Of a DNA stretch of 49,262 nucleotides, positions 14,013 to 21,128 are shown one piece after another. Location of the stretch: contig JBHELO010000093.1 in the NCBI GenBank assembly GCA_046263055.1, positions 1 to 49,262 on the forward strand, given 5' to 3'. Source of the stretch: DATAQC01 sp046263055. GTDB lineage: Bacteria; Actinomycetota; Acidimicrobiia; Acidimicrobiales; AC-14. The position numbers and the translations under genes are program-made. Below the pieces are notes generated by a model. That model made no database searches. It saw nothing but the letters and a program-made list of their open reading frames with translations, and had not been told where the DNA came from. The first letter of the stretch is position 1. Every line of letters starts with the position of its first letter.

Positions 14013-14635
14013 TGGCCCGCTACACCGGTCCTGTCTGCCGGCTCTGCCGGCGCGAGCGCATGAAGCTCTTTCTCAAGGGCCCCAAGTGCGACTCCATGAA
14101 GTGCCCCATCGAGCGCCGCCCCTACCCGCCCGGCGACCACGGCCGGGGCCGCATCCGCGAGTCCGAGTACCTGCTCCAGCTGCGCGAGAAGCAGAAGGCC
14201 CGCCGCATCTACGGGGTCCTGGAGAAGCAGTTCCGCAACCTCTACGCCGAGGCCAACCGCCAGGGCGGCATCACCGGCGAGAACCTGCTCCGCATGCTGG
14301 AGCAGCGCCTGGACAACGTGGCCTTCCGGGCCGGCTGGGCGTCCAGCCGCAGCCAGGCCCGTCAGTTCGTGCGCCACGGCCACGTTCAGGTGAACGGCCG
14401 CCGGGTGACGATCCCGAGCTATCAGGTCCGCAAGACCGACGTGGTGGCCCTGCGGCCCAAGGCCCAGTCCCTCATCGTGGTCCGCCACAACCTCGACACC
14501 CTCGACCGGGCCATGCCGCCCTGGTTGGAGGGGGGCGACGCCGGGATGTCGGTCACCATTCGTGACCTCCCGCGGCGCGAGCACATCGACGTGCCCGTGC
14601 GCGAGTCCCTGATCGTCGAGCTCTACTCGAAGTAA
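14012..14635 (+). CDS. rpsD: 30S ribosomal protein S4, zinc-binding form
   Basis: S4 is a primary 16S rRNA-binding protein that starts assembly of the 5' domain. The 207-aa product has an N-terminal zinc site with four cysteines at C9, C12, C26 and C31 (PVCRLCRRERMKLF, GPKCDSMKCPIE), the family segment QFRNLYAEANRQGGITGENL, and the S4 RNA-binding domain ARQFVRHGHVQVNGRRVTIP. Length is normal. It follows rpsK with the TGATG overlap and precedes rpoA, the normal alpha-operon order. Confidence 0.96.
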   Translation: MARYTGPVCRLCRRERMKLFLKGPKCDSMKCPIERRPYPPGDHGRGRIRESEYLLQLREKQKARRIYGVLEKQFRNLYAEANRQGGITGENLLRMLEQRLDNVAFRAGWASSRSQARQFVRHGHVQVNGRRVTIPSYQVRKTDVVALRPKAQSLIVVRHNLDTLDRAMPPWLEGGDAGMSVTIRDLPRREHIDVPVRESLIVELYSK

Positions 14636-14698
14636 GCCGCGCCGCCCCGGGGCCCGGTCCCCCCGGTGGCACCGACCCGCACCCCCAGGAGCACCACC

Positions 14699-15643
14699 AT
14701 GCTGATTATCCAGCGCCCCACCGTCGAGCCGTTGGGCGAGGCCGAGGGCAATCGCCAGCGGTTCGCCATCTCGCCCCTCGAGCCGGGCTTCGGCCACACC
14801 CTCGGCAACTCGCTCCGCCGCACGCTGCTGTCGTCCATCCCCGGGGCGGCCGTCACCCAGGTGCGCTTCGACGACGTCCTCCACGAGTTCGCCACCATCC
14901 CGGGCGTGAAGGAGGACGTCACGGACGTCATCCTCAACCTCAAGGACCTCGTCCTGCGGGTGGAGTCCGACGACCCGATCAACGTGCGCCTCGACGCCCG
15001 GGGCCCGGCCGAGGTGACGGCGGCCGACATCCAGCCCCACGCCGACGTCGAGATCCTCAACCCCGAGCTGCACATCGCCAGCTTGGCCGCCAAGGGGCGC
15101 CTGGCCCTCGACATCACCCTGGAGCGGGGTCGGGGCTACGTGTCGGCGGAGCGCAACAAGCACAGCGCGGTGATCGGGGTCATCCCGGTGGACTCGATCT
15201 TCTCCCCCGTGCGCCGGGTGGCGTTCACGGTGGAGCCCACCCGGGTGGAGCAGGCCACCAACTACGACCGCCTCACCCTCGACATCGATACCGACGGTTC
15301 CATCTCCCCCCGTGAAGCGCTGGCCTCGGCGGGCGGCACCCTGCGGGCCCTCGTCTCCCTCGTGGCGGAGATGAGCGACCTGCCCCAGGCCCTGGAGCTG
15401 GGCGAGACCGGCTCGGTCGGCAGCGGCTCGCCCGACTTGGACCTCCCCATCGAGGACCTCGAGCTGTCCGAGCGGCCCCGCAACTGCCTCAAGCGGGCCC
15501 AGGTCAACACCGTGGGCGAGCTGGTCCAAAAGACCGAGGACGACCTGCTGGCCATCACCAACTTCGGCCAGAAGTCCCTGGACGAGGTCCTACACCAGCT
15601 GAACCAGCGGGGCCTGTCGCTGCGCTCCTCCAAGGAGGGATGA
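14699..15643 (+). CDS. rpoA: RNA polymerase alpha subunit
   Basis: The alpha dimer nucleates RNA polymerase assembly and its C-terminal domain contacts UP elements and activators. The 314-aa product has the N-terminal domain with RFAISPLEPGFGHTLGNSLR and RTLLSSIPGAAV, the segment DILNLKDLVLR-like around residue 80, and the C-terminal domain from about residue 245: EDLELSERPRNCLKRAQ and VGELVQKTEDDLLAITNFGQ. The ATG at 14699 gives MLIIQRPTVEPL and has AGGAG 7 nt upstream. An ATG-like start farther upstream in the same frame adds 11 residues that look non-coding. Confidence 0.96.
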   Translation: MLIIQRPTVEPLGEAEGNRQRFAISPLEPGFGHTLGNSLRRTLLSSIPGAAVTQVRFDDVLHEFATIPGVKEDVTDVILNLKDLVLRVESDDPINVRLDARGPAEVTAADIQPHADVEILNPELHIASLAAKGRLALDITLERGRGYVSAERNKHSAVIGVIPVDSIFSPVRRVAFTVEPTRVEQATNYDRLTLDIDTDGSISPREALASAGGTLRALVSLVAEMSDLPQALELGETGSVGSGSPDLDLPIEDLELSERPRNCLKRAQVNTVGELVQKTEDDLLAITNFGQKSLDEVLHQLNQRGLSLRSSKEG

Positions 15644-15646
15644 CCC

Positions 15647-16000
15647 ATGCCCGGGGCGCCCAAGAAGGGGCGGCGGTTCGGCGGCGACGCCGCCCACCAA
15701 AAGGCGATGATGGGCAACCTGGTGGCGTCGCTGATCGCCGCCGAGGCCCTGGTCACCACCGAGGCCAAGGCCAAGGCCCTGCGGCCGGTGGCCGAGCGGG
15801 TCATCACCAAGGCGCGCAAGGGCGGCGTGCACCGCCAGCGCCAGGTCGTGTCATTCATCCGGGACAAGGACATGGCCCACAAGCTCTTCGAGGAGATCGG
15901 CCCCCGCTACGAGGCCCGCCCCGGCGGCTACACCCGCATCCTGAAGCTGGGCCCGCGCCACGGAGACAACGCGCCGATGGCCCGCATCGAACTCGTCTGA
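15647..16000 (+). CDS. rplQ: 50S ribosomal protein L17
   Basis: L17 lies at the bottom of the large subunit near the tunnel exit. The 117-aa product has the expected order of motifs: KKGRRFGGDAAHQKAMMGNL, VASLIAAEALVTTEAKAKAL split by family residues, RPVAERVITKARKGG, and the C-terminal GGYTRILKLGPRHGDNAPM with the final ARIELV. It begins 3 nt after rpoA with AAGGAGGG spanning the rpoA end as ribosome-binding site. Confidence 0.96.
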   Translation: MPGAPKKGRRFGGDAAHQKAMMGNLVASLIAAEALVTTEAKAKALRPVAERVITKARKGGVHRQRQVVSFIRDKDMAHKLFEEIGPRYEARPGGYTRILKLGPRHGDNAPMARIELV

Positions 16001-16082
16001 AGGCGGGTCGGCGTGACGCCCGGCCCGAGTACCGGTGGGCGCCCCCGCCGCTCCGCCACCGCAGCCCGGTGGTGAGCCGGGC

Positions 16083-16931
16083 GTGACGCCGACCCCTCCG
16101 GGGGATGGTGGCCCGGTGGCCCAGCAGTTGTCCCTGGCCGACCCGGCGGACACGCCGCCGCCGGCTGGCGACCGCCCCCTGGTGCGGGTCCGGATGACCG
16201 TGGCCTACGACGGTCGGGGCTTCCACGGCTTCGCCGCCCAGCCTGGCGACCTGCCCACGGTGGCCGCCACCCTGGCCGCCGCCATCGGCCGCCAGCTCCG
16301 CCACCCCGTGACCCTGGTGGCGGCCGGGCGCACCGATGCCGGCGTCCACGCCTGGGGCCAGGTCGTGAGCTTCGACGCCTGCGCCGGGCGCTTCGACCCG
16401 GGCCAGCTGGTGGTGGCCCTCAACCGGGCCCTGGCCCCGGCCATCGTGGTGCGGGCGGCCGAAGCGGCCCCCGCCGGCTTCGACGCCCGGCGCTCGGCCC
16501 GCTCCCGCAGCTACCGCTACATCGTGCTCAACGCGCCCCTCCCGCACCCGTTCCTGGCTCCCACCGCCTGGCACGTACCCCATCCGCTGGACGTGGCCGC
16601 CATGCGCCTGGCCTGCGACCCCCTCATCGGTGAACACGACTTCACCTCGTTCTGCCGGGTCCCGCGCCGCACGTTCGTGCCCGTCAGCATGGTGCGGCGG
16701 GTGCTGGACGCCCGGTGGGTCGACGCCGGCGACTCCGTCCTGCGCTTCGAGATCACCGCCAGCTCGTTCTGCCACCAGATGGTCCGCTCGGTGGTGGGGT
16801 TCATGGTGGCGGTGGGCACCGGCCGCCGCCGGGCCGGCGAGCTGGCCGGCGTCCTGCGGGCCTGCAACCGCTCGGGTGCCCCGAACCTGGCCCCCGCCCA
16901 CGGCCTGTGCCTGTGGGAAGTGTCCTACTGA
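16083..16931 (+). CDS. truA: tRNA pseudouridine(38-40) synthase TruA
   Basis: TruA converts uridines 38-40 of the tRNA anticodon arm to pseudouridine. The conserved part begins at VRVRMTVAYDGRGFHGFAAQ, with the catalytic Asp in VAAGRTDAGVHAWGQVV, then ALNRALAP, FDARRSARSRSYRYIV and the C-terminal HDFTSFCRVP and FCHQMVRSVVGFMVAVGTG. The N-terminal 35 residues before the core are Pro/Ala-rich and variable. Starts at GTG 16035, 16083 or 16116 are in frame; 16083 has GGTGAG a few bases upstream and is my choice, without certainty. It is commonly found after rplQ in actinobacteria. Confidence 0.93.
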   Translation: MTPTPPGDGGPVAQQLSLADPADTPPPAGDRPLVRVRMTVAYDGRGFHGFAAQPGDLPTVAATLAAAIGRQLRHPVTLVAAGRTDAGVHAWGQVVSFDACAGRFDPGQLVVALNRALAPAIVVRAAEAAPAGFDARRSARSRSYRYIVLNAPLPHPFLAPTAWHVPHPLDVAAMRLACDPLIGEHDFTSFCRVPRRTFVPVSMVRRVLDARWVDAGDSVLRFEITASSFCHQMVRSVVGFMVAVGTGRRRAGELAGVLRACNRSGAPNLAPAHGLCLWEVSY

Positions 16932-16960
16932 GGGCCGGGGACGATGGGGCCCGAAATCGG

Positions 16961-16986
16961 TCCGATCCGGTGGTCCGATCCGGTGG
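16961..16986. repeat. 13-bp perfect tandem repeat between truA and the WYL regulator gene
   Basis: TCCGATCCGGTGG occurs twice back to back in the short gap between convergent genes. Together with ATCGG just before it, it forms the palindrome ATCGG-T-CCGAT. It may act in bidirectional termination; there is no T-run. Confidence 0.6.
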
Positions 16987-16987
16987 G

Positions 16988-17983
16988 TCAGCCGTAGCGG
17001 CCCACCAGCGCCCGTCCCAGCGAGGCGAGCTGGGTTCGGACGTCGACCGGCGACAGGACCTCGACACCGTCACCCAGGCCGGCGAGCTCGGACGCGGCCG
17101 AGGCGGCACTGGCGAAGCGCAGCGTCACCCTGACCCGTCCCCGGTCGGTCTCGCCCAGCTCTTCGACCGGCCACCAGCTGCCGAGCTTGGCCCGGAGCCT
17201 GCGCAACGAGGCCGGCTGCACCTCAGCCTCGACCACGACCGGGGTGGGGGCCCGTTCGGAGAGCCGGCGCTGTACGTCCGCCCACGCTTCGGGCAGGTCG
17301 AAGCCGGCGGGTCGCTGCACGGGCTCCCCGGTCACCGTGACGGATCGGACCCTGGACAACCGGTAGGTGCGCAGCCCGGCCGGGGCGGCCGCCACCAGAT
17401 ACCACACGCCTCGCTTGCACACCAGCCCGAGCGGCTGTAGCCGCCGTCGCTCGGTCGGGCGACCGGGCGGCTCGTAGTCCACGAGCACCTGTAGGCCACC
17501 GAGCACCGCGGGGCGCAGCGCCGCCAGGTGCGGCTTCTCGGTGGACGCTTCACCGTTGGCCGGGCAAGACGCACCCCACTGCGACTGGTCGAGCAGCACC
17601 GTCGCGCTGGCCGCTTCGACGTGGGCGCGGAGTGGTTCCGGCAGGGCGGCGAGCACCTTGCGGCGGGCCGCCGCCAGACCGTCGCCCATGGCCGGACCGA
17701 GAGCCGTGGTGGCTGGGTCGGTGGCGAGGAACAGGGCTTGGGCCTCATCGACGGTGAGCCCCGTCAGGTCGATCCGGTGGCCACCCAGGAGAGCCCAGCC
17801 GCCGCCCCGGCCTCGCTGCGGGTAGAGCGGAACCCCGGCCACGCAGAGCGAGTCGAGGTCCCGCCGGATCGTGCGCTGCGAGGTCTCCAGGCGTTCGGCG
17901 ATCTCGGCCGCGGTCATCCGGCCGTGCACCTGCAACAGCAGGACGATGGCCACCAGCCGGTCGGCCCGCACGACCCGCAGCAT
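16988..17983 (-). CDS. WYL-domain transcriptional regulator, YafY/DeoR-like
   Basis: The 331-aa product has an N-terminal winged-helix HTH (MLRVVRADRLVAIVLLLQ, then MTAAEIAERLETSQRTIRRD at residues 23-42) and a central WYL domain with the literal W194-Y195-L196 motif in KRGVWYLVAAAPAG, followed by a C-terminal WCX-type extension. WYL domains sense ligands or nucleic acid and these proteins usually repress or activate neighbouring genes. It is divergent from the DinB-like gene with 74 bp between the start codons, so that gene is the likely target. The pair sits between truA and rplM, where no such genes are normally found. The ligand is unknown. Confidence 0.9.
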   Translation of the reverse strand: MLRVVRADRLVAIVLLLQVHGRMTAAEIAERLETSQRTIRRDLDSLCVAGVPLYPQRGRGGGWALLGGHRIDLTGLTVDEAQALFLATDPATTALGPAMGDGLAAARRKVLAALPEPLRAHVEAASATVLLDQSQWGASCPANGEASTEKPHLAALRPAVLGGLQVLVDYEPPGRPTERRRLQPLGLVCKRGVWYLVAAAPAGLRTYRLSRVRSVTVTGEPVQRPAGFDLPEAWADVQRRLSERAPTPVVVEAEVQPASLRRLRAKLGSWWPVEELGETDRGRVRVTLRFASAASAASELAGLGDGVEVLSPVDVRTQLASLGRALVGRYG

Positions 17984-18057
17984 ACGGCGGAAATAGGACA
18001 GGAGATGGCCGCTTTCGGTCGCCAGGATGTCGGCACCGCACGAACAAGGAGAGGGTC
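17984..18057. promoter_or_regulatory. Shared divergent promoter region of the WYL/DinB pair
   Basis: These 74 bp must hold both promoters and any operator. I see GACA (17996-17999) and TGTC (18030-18033) as distant inverted half-sites, the imperfect inverted repeat TGGC/GCCA (18006-18024), and an AGGAGAGG ribosome-binding site for the DinB-like gene. None is decisive. Confidence 0.4.
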
Positions 18058-18639
18058 ATGACGACCAACGACCGGCGCCCCGCACTGGTGCGCAGCTACG
18101 ACAACGCCGCAGAGATCGTCGCCGGGGTGACCGAGGAGCAGCTGTCCGGGCCGACCCCCTGCGCCGACTACGACGTCGCCGCGCTGGTCGACCACATCGT
18201 CGGCGCCGGCTGGCGCGCCGCTCGACTGGGCAAGGGCGAGACGCCGTCGGGTGAGGAGTTCCCCCACGTCCAGCTCGTCGTCGCCGCCGACGAGCTTTGC
18301 CGAGCGGGCAAGGAAGCGGCCGCCGCATGGGCGGACGACGGCCGCCTGAGTGAGCAGGTCACCATGCCGTGGGGGGAGGTCTACACCGGAGCCACGCTCG
18401 TCGACATGTACCTCGCCGAGCTGGCCGCCCACGCGTGGGACCTGGCGGCCGCCACCGCCCAGCTCGACCGGCTGGACCCGGGCCTGGCGGCGGTCGCGCT
18501 CGATGGGGCGAGGGCGATGCTGAAGCCCGAATATCGCGACATGATCGGCGTCGGCAACCCCTTCGGCGCCGAGGTGGAGGCGCCGGTGGACGCCGGGGAC
18601 TGGGACAGGCTCGCCGCCTTCATGGGCAGGACCCCCTGA
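18058..18639 (+). CDS. TIGR03086-like DinB-superfamily metal-binding protein
   Basis: The 193-aa product resembles the actinobacterial TIGR03086 family, related to mycothiol-dependent maleylpyruvate isomerase and DinB. Visible marks are TPCADYDVAALVDHIVGAGW near residues 33-52 and YLAELAAHAWDLAAATAQLD near 118-137. The predicted metal ligands are H46, E121 and H125, the three-residue site of the four-helix bundle. These proteins are often thiol-dependent S-transferases (mycothiol in actinobacteria), but the substrate here cannot be told. AGGAGAGG precedes the ATG. Control by the divergent WYL regulator is inference from gene arrangement. Confidence 0.85.
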   Translation: MTTNDRRPALVRSYDNAAEIVAGVTEEQLSGPTPCADYDVAALVDHIVGAGWRAARLGKGETPSGEEFPHVQLVVAADELCRAGKEAAAAWADDGRLSEQVTMPWGEVYTGATLVDMYLAELAAHAWDLAAATAQLDRLDPGLAAVALDGARAMLKPEYRDMIGVGNPFGAEVEAPVDAGDWDRLAAFMGRTP

Positions 18640-18690
18640 CCACCGGCCGCCGGCCGTCCTCACTACGGCGGGCGGTCGCCCGGGTTGCGG

Positions 18691-18721
18691 TTGGGCGGGC
18701 CGCCGGGGGCCTGTCTAGAAT
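18691..18721 (+). promoter_or_regulatory. Predicted rplM promoter
   Basis: TAGAAT at 18716-18721 is a good -10 box and TTGGGC at 18691-18696 a weak -35 with a 19-bp spacer. This would give a 5' leader of about 30 nt with GGAAGGA ahead of the rplM GTG. It separates rplM-rpsI from the WYL/DinB pair. Confidence 0.5.
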
Positions 18722-18758
18722 GGTCCGGTTCGGCACGCCCCCCTCGGAAGGACCTCGC

Positions 18759-19247
18759 GTGCGCACCTACTCGCCAAAGCCTGCTGACATCACCCGCGCC
18801 TGGCACGTCATCGACGCCGACGGCCTGGTCCTCGGCCGGCTGTCCACCGAGGTGGCCACCCTCCTGCGGGGCAAGCACAAGGCCATGTACGCGCGCCACA
18901 TGGACACCGGTGACCACGTCATCGTGGTCAACGCCGCCAAGGTGGTCCTCACCTCGAACAAGGCGGCCACCAAGGAGGCCATCCGCCACTCCGGGTACCC
19001 GGGCGGCCTCAAGCGCCGCGGCTACGACGAGATCCTCGCCACCCGCCCCCAGGACGCCATCCGCCACGCGGTCAAGGGCATGCTGCCCAAGGGCCCCCTC
19101 GGCGCCCAGATGCTGCGCAAGCTCAAGATCTACAGCGGGCCCACCCATCCCCACGCCGCCCAGCAGCCCGAGCCCCGCCCGGTGGCCCACGCTGCCCGCC
19201 GCCCGCCCGCCGCCGCCAAGGCGGCCGGCGCACCGGCCCGGCAGTAG
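18759..19247 (+). CDS. rplM: 50S ribosomal protein L13
   Basis: L13 is an early-assembly large-subunit protein. The 162-aa product has RTYSPKPADITRAWHVIDAD, GLVLGRLSTEVATLLRGK, DTGDHVIVVNAAKV and the signature AVKGMLPKGPLGAQMLRKLK followed by YSGPTHPHAAQQP. The last 20 or so residues are an Ala/Pro-rich tail beyond the usual end (family length 140-150). The GTG at 18759 fits the family N-terminus and has GGAAGG about 7 nt upstream. It is followed by rpsI, its usual partner. Confidence 0.95.
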   Translation: MRTYSPKPADITRAWHVIDADGLVLGRLSTEVATLLRGKHKAMYARHMDTGDHVIVVNAAKVVLTSNKAATKEAIRHSGYPGGLKRRGYDEILATRPQDAIRHAVKGMLPKGPLGAQMLRKLKIYSGPTHPHAAQQPEPRPVAHAARRPPAAAKAAGAPARQ

Positions 19248-19262
19248 CCAGGAAAGGGAACC

Positions 19263-19655
19263 ATGCCCAAGCCGCTCACCCAGTCCACCGGCCGCCGCAA
19301 GCAGGCGGTCGCCCGGGTGCGCATCCGCCCCGGGTCGGGCGCGATCACCGTCAACAAGCGGCCGCTGGACAGCTACTTCCCGTCCGAGACCCACCGCATG
19401 ATCGTGGCCGAGCCCCTCCGGGTCACCAGCACCGATGAGTCCTACGACGTGGACGCCACCATCGACGGCGGGGGCATCTCCGGCCAGGCCGGCGCCCTGC
19501 GCCTGGGCATTTCCCGGGGCCTGGTGGCGCTCGACGAGGAGCACCGGCTGCCGCTCAAGCGGGCCGGCTTCCTCACCCGGGACGCCCGGGAGAAGGAATC
19601 CAAGAAGTACGGCCTGAAGAAGGCCCGCAAGGCACCCCAGTACTCCAAGCGGTAG
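19263..19655 (+). CDS. rpsI: 30S ribosomal protein S9
   Basis: S9 has a C-terminal tail that reaches P-site tRNA. The 130-aa product shows STGRRKQAVARVRIRPGSG, ITVNKRPLDSYFP, GGGISGQAGALRLGISRGLV and the C-terminal REKESKKYGLKKARKAPQYS with the invariant final KR. Length is normal. It has AGGAAAGG ahead of the ATG and lies 13 nt before glmM, a common actinobacterial arrangement. Confidence 0.96.
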   Translation: MPKPLTQSTGRRKQAVARVRIRPGSGAITVNKRPLDSYFPSETHRMIVAEPLRVTSTDESYDVDATIDGGGISGQAGALRLGISRGLVALDEEHRLPLKRAGFLTRDAREKESKKYGLKKARKAPQYSKR

Positions 19656-19668
19656 GCCGGCCGCCGAG

Positions 19669-21033
19669 ATGACCCGGCGGTTCGGCACCGACGGGGTCCG
19701 GGGTATCGCCAACGTCGACCTGACGCCGGAACTGGTGATGGCTCTGGGCCGGGCGGCGGCCCGCACCCTGGGCGCCGACCAGTTCCTGATGGGGCGGGAC
19801 ACCCGCATCTCGGGGTCAATGCTGGCCGCCGCCCTCAGCGCCGGGCTGGCCGCCGAGGGGGCGGTGGTGGCCGACCTCGGCGTGCTTCCCACGCCCGGCG
19901 TGGCGTGGGTGTCGGCCGAGGAGAAGCTGCCGGCGGCCATGATCTCGGCCTCCCACAACCCGTTCCCCGACAACGGGATCAAGTTCTTCGCGGCCGGGGG
20001 CCGCAAGCTCTCCGACGAGGCGGAGGACCACCTGGAGGCCGAGCTGGACGCCCTCCTGGCCGCCCCCGCGGGCCGGGCGCCGGCCCGACGGGCGCCCACC
20101 GGTGCCGCCCTCGGCCGGGTCCGGACCCACCTGGGGCGGGAGGGCTACGCCCGGGCCCTGGCCGCCACCCTCGGGGGGCGCCGCCTGGACGGGCTGTCGG
20201 TGGTCGTGGACTGCGCCCACGGCGCGGCGTGCGCCGTGGGCCCCGAGGCGCTGGCGGCGGCGGGAGCCGACGTGGTGGCCCTCAACGATCGCCCCGACGG
20301 CACCAACATCAACGCTGGGGTGGGGTCCAACCACCCCGAGGGGCTGGCCGCCGAGGTGGTGGCCCGGGGCGCCGACGTGGGCCTGGCCGTCGACGGCGAC
20401 GCCGACCGGGTGGTGGCGGTGGACGCCGCCGGTGCCGTCGTCGACGGGGACCAGCTCCTCGCCGTGTGCGCCGTCGACCGCCAGGAGCGGGGCCTCCTGA
20501 CCGGCGACACCGTGGTGGTCACGGTGATGGCCAACCTCGGGTTCCGCCGGGCGATGTCCGAGCGGGGGATCGGCGTGTTCGAGACCAAGGTCGGCGACCG
20601 CTACGTGCTGGAGGCGCTGGAGGACGGCGGGTGGTCGCTGGGCGGTGAGCAGTCGGGCCACGTCATCTTCCGCGACCTGGCCACCACCGGCGACGGCATC
20701 CTCACCGGCCTTCAGGTGCTGGACGTGATGGCCCGCACGGGACGACCCCTGGCCGACCTGGCGGCGGTCATGACGCGGCTGCCCCAGGTGTTGCGCAACG
20801 TGGGAGTGGCCGACCAGGACGGGCTGGTGGCGGCCGACGTGTTCTGGTCCCAGGTGGAGGACGTGCGCCGCAGCCTGGGCGACGACGGCCGGGTGCTGGT
20901 GCGCCCCAGCGGCACGGAGCCGGTCGTGCGGGTGATGGTGGAAGCCGTCTCCCTGGCCGAAGCGGAGGCCGCCTGCGAGGCGCTGGCCGCCGGCCTGCTC
21001 CGCTGCCTCGGGGAGCCGGCCCCCCCGGCCTGA
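19669..21033 (+). CDS. glmM: Phosphoglucosamine mutase
   Basis: GlmM converts glucosamine-6-phosphate to glucosamine-1-phosphate for UDP-GlcNAc and peptidoglycan synthesis. The 454-aa product starts MTRRFGTDGVRGIAN and has the active-site serine loop MISASHNPFPDNGIKFF (phosphoserine S95), the metal-binding loop AVDGDADRVVAVD, the sugar-binding loop LGGEQSGHVIF and the phosphate-binding RPSGTEPVVRVMVE. All four domains are present and the length is normal. It follows rpsI by 13 nt and precedes glmS, the enzyme that makes its substrate. Confidence 0.96.
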   Translation: MTRRFGTDGVRGIANVDLTPELVMALGRAAARTLGADQFLMGRDTRISGSMLAAALSAGLAAEGAVVADLGVLPTPGVAWVSAEEKLPAAMISASHNPFPDNGIKFFAAGGRKLSDEAEDHLEAELDALLAAPAGRAPARRAPTGAALGRVRTHLGREGYARALAATLGGRRLDGLSVVVDCAHGAACAVGPEALAAAGADVVALNDRPDGTNINAGVGSNHPEGLAAEVVARGADVGLAVDGDADRVVAVDAAGAVVDGDQLLAVCAVDRQERGLLTGDTVVVTVMANLGFRRAMSERGIGVFETKVGDRYVLEALEDGGWSLGGEQSGHVIFRDLATTGDGILTGLQVLDVMARTGRPLADLAAVMTRLPQVLRNVGVADQDGLVAADVFWSQVEDVRRSLGDDGRVLVRPSGTEPVVRVMVEAVSLAEAEAACEALAAGLLRCLGEPAPPA

Positions 21034-21037
21034 CCTC

Positions 21038-21080
21038 CCCTCCCGGCCTGGCCGGCCTCACCGTCCCTCCCGGCCTGGCC
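21038..21080. repeat. 16-bp direct repeat between glmM and glmS
   Basis: CCCTCCCGGCCTGGCC occurs at 21038-21053 and 21065-21080, a 27-bp period. It lies between the glmM stop and the glmS promoter, so it is non-coding. The repeat contains GGCC-rich dyads that could form a terminator-like structure; no T-run is present. Confidence 0.6.
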
Positions 21081-21115
21081 CGATCCCTGGCTGCCCGTCG
21101 AAGGGCGCCGACCAT

Positions 21116-21121
21116 TACCCT
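21116..21121 (+). promoter_or_regulatory. Predicted leaderless promoter -10 box of glmS
   Basis: TACCCT (TANNNT) ends 7 nt before the glmS ATG, so transcription would start at or within one base of the start codon. No Shine-Dalgarno sequence is present, which agrees with leaderless translation. Confidence 0.55.
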
Positions 21122-21128
21122 TTGGCCC

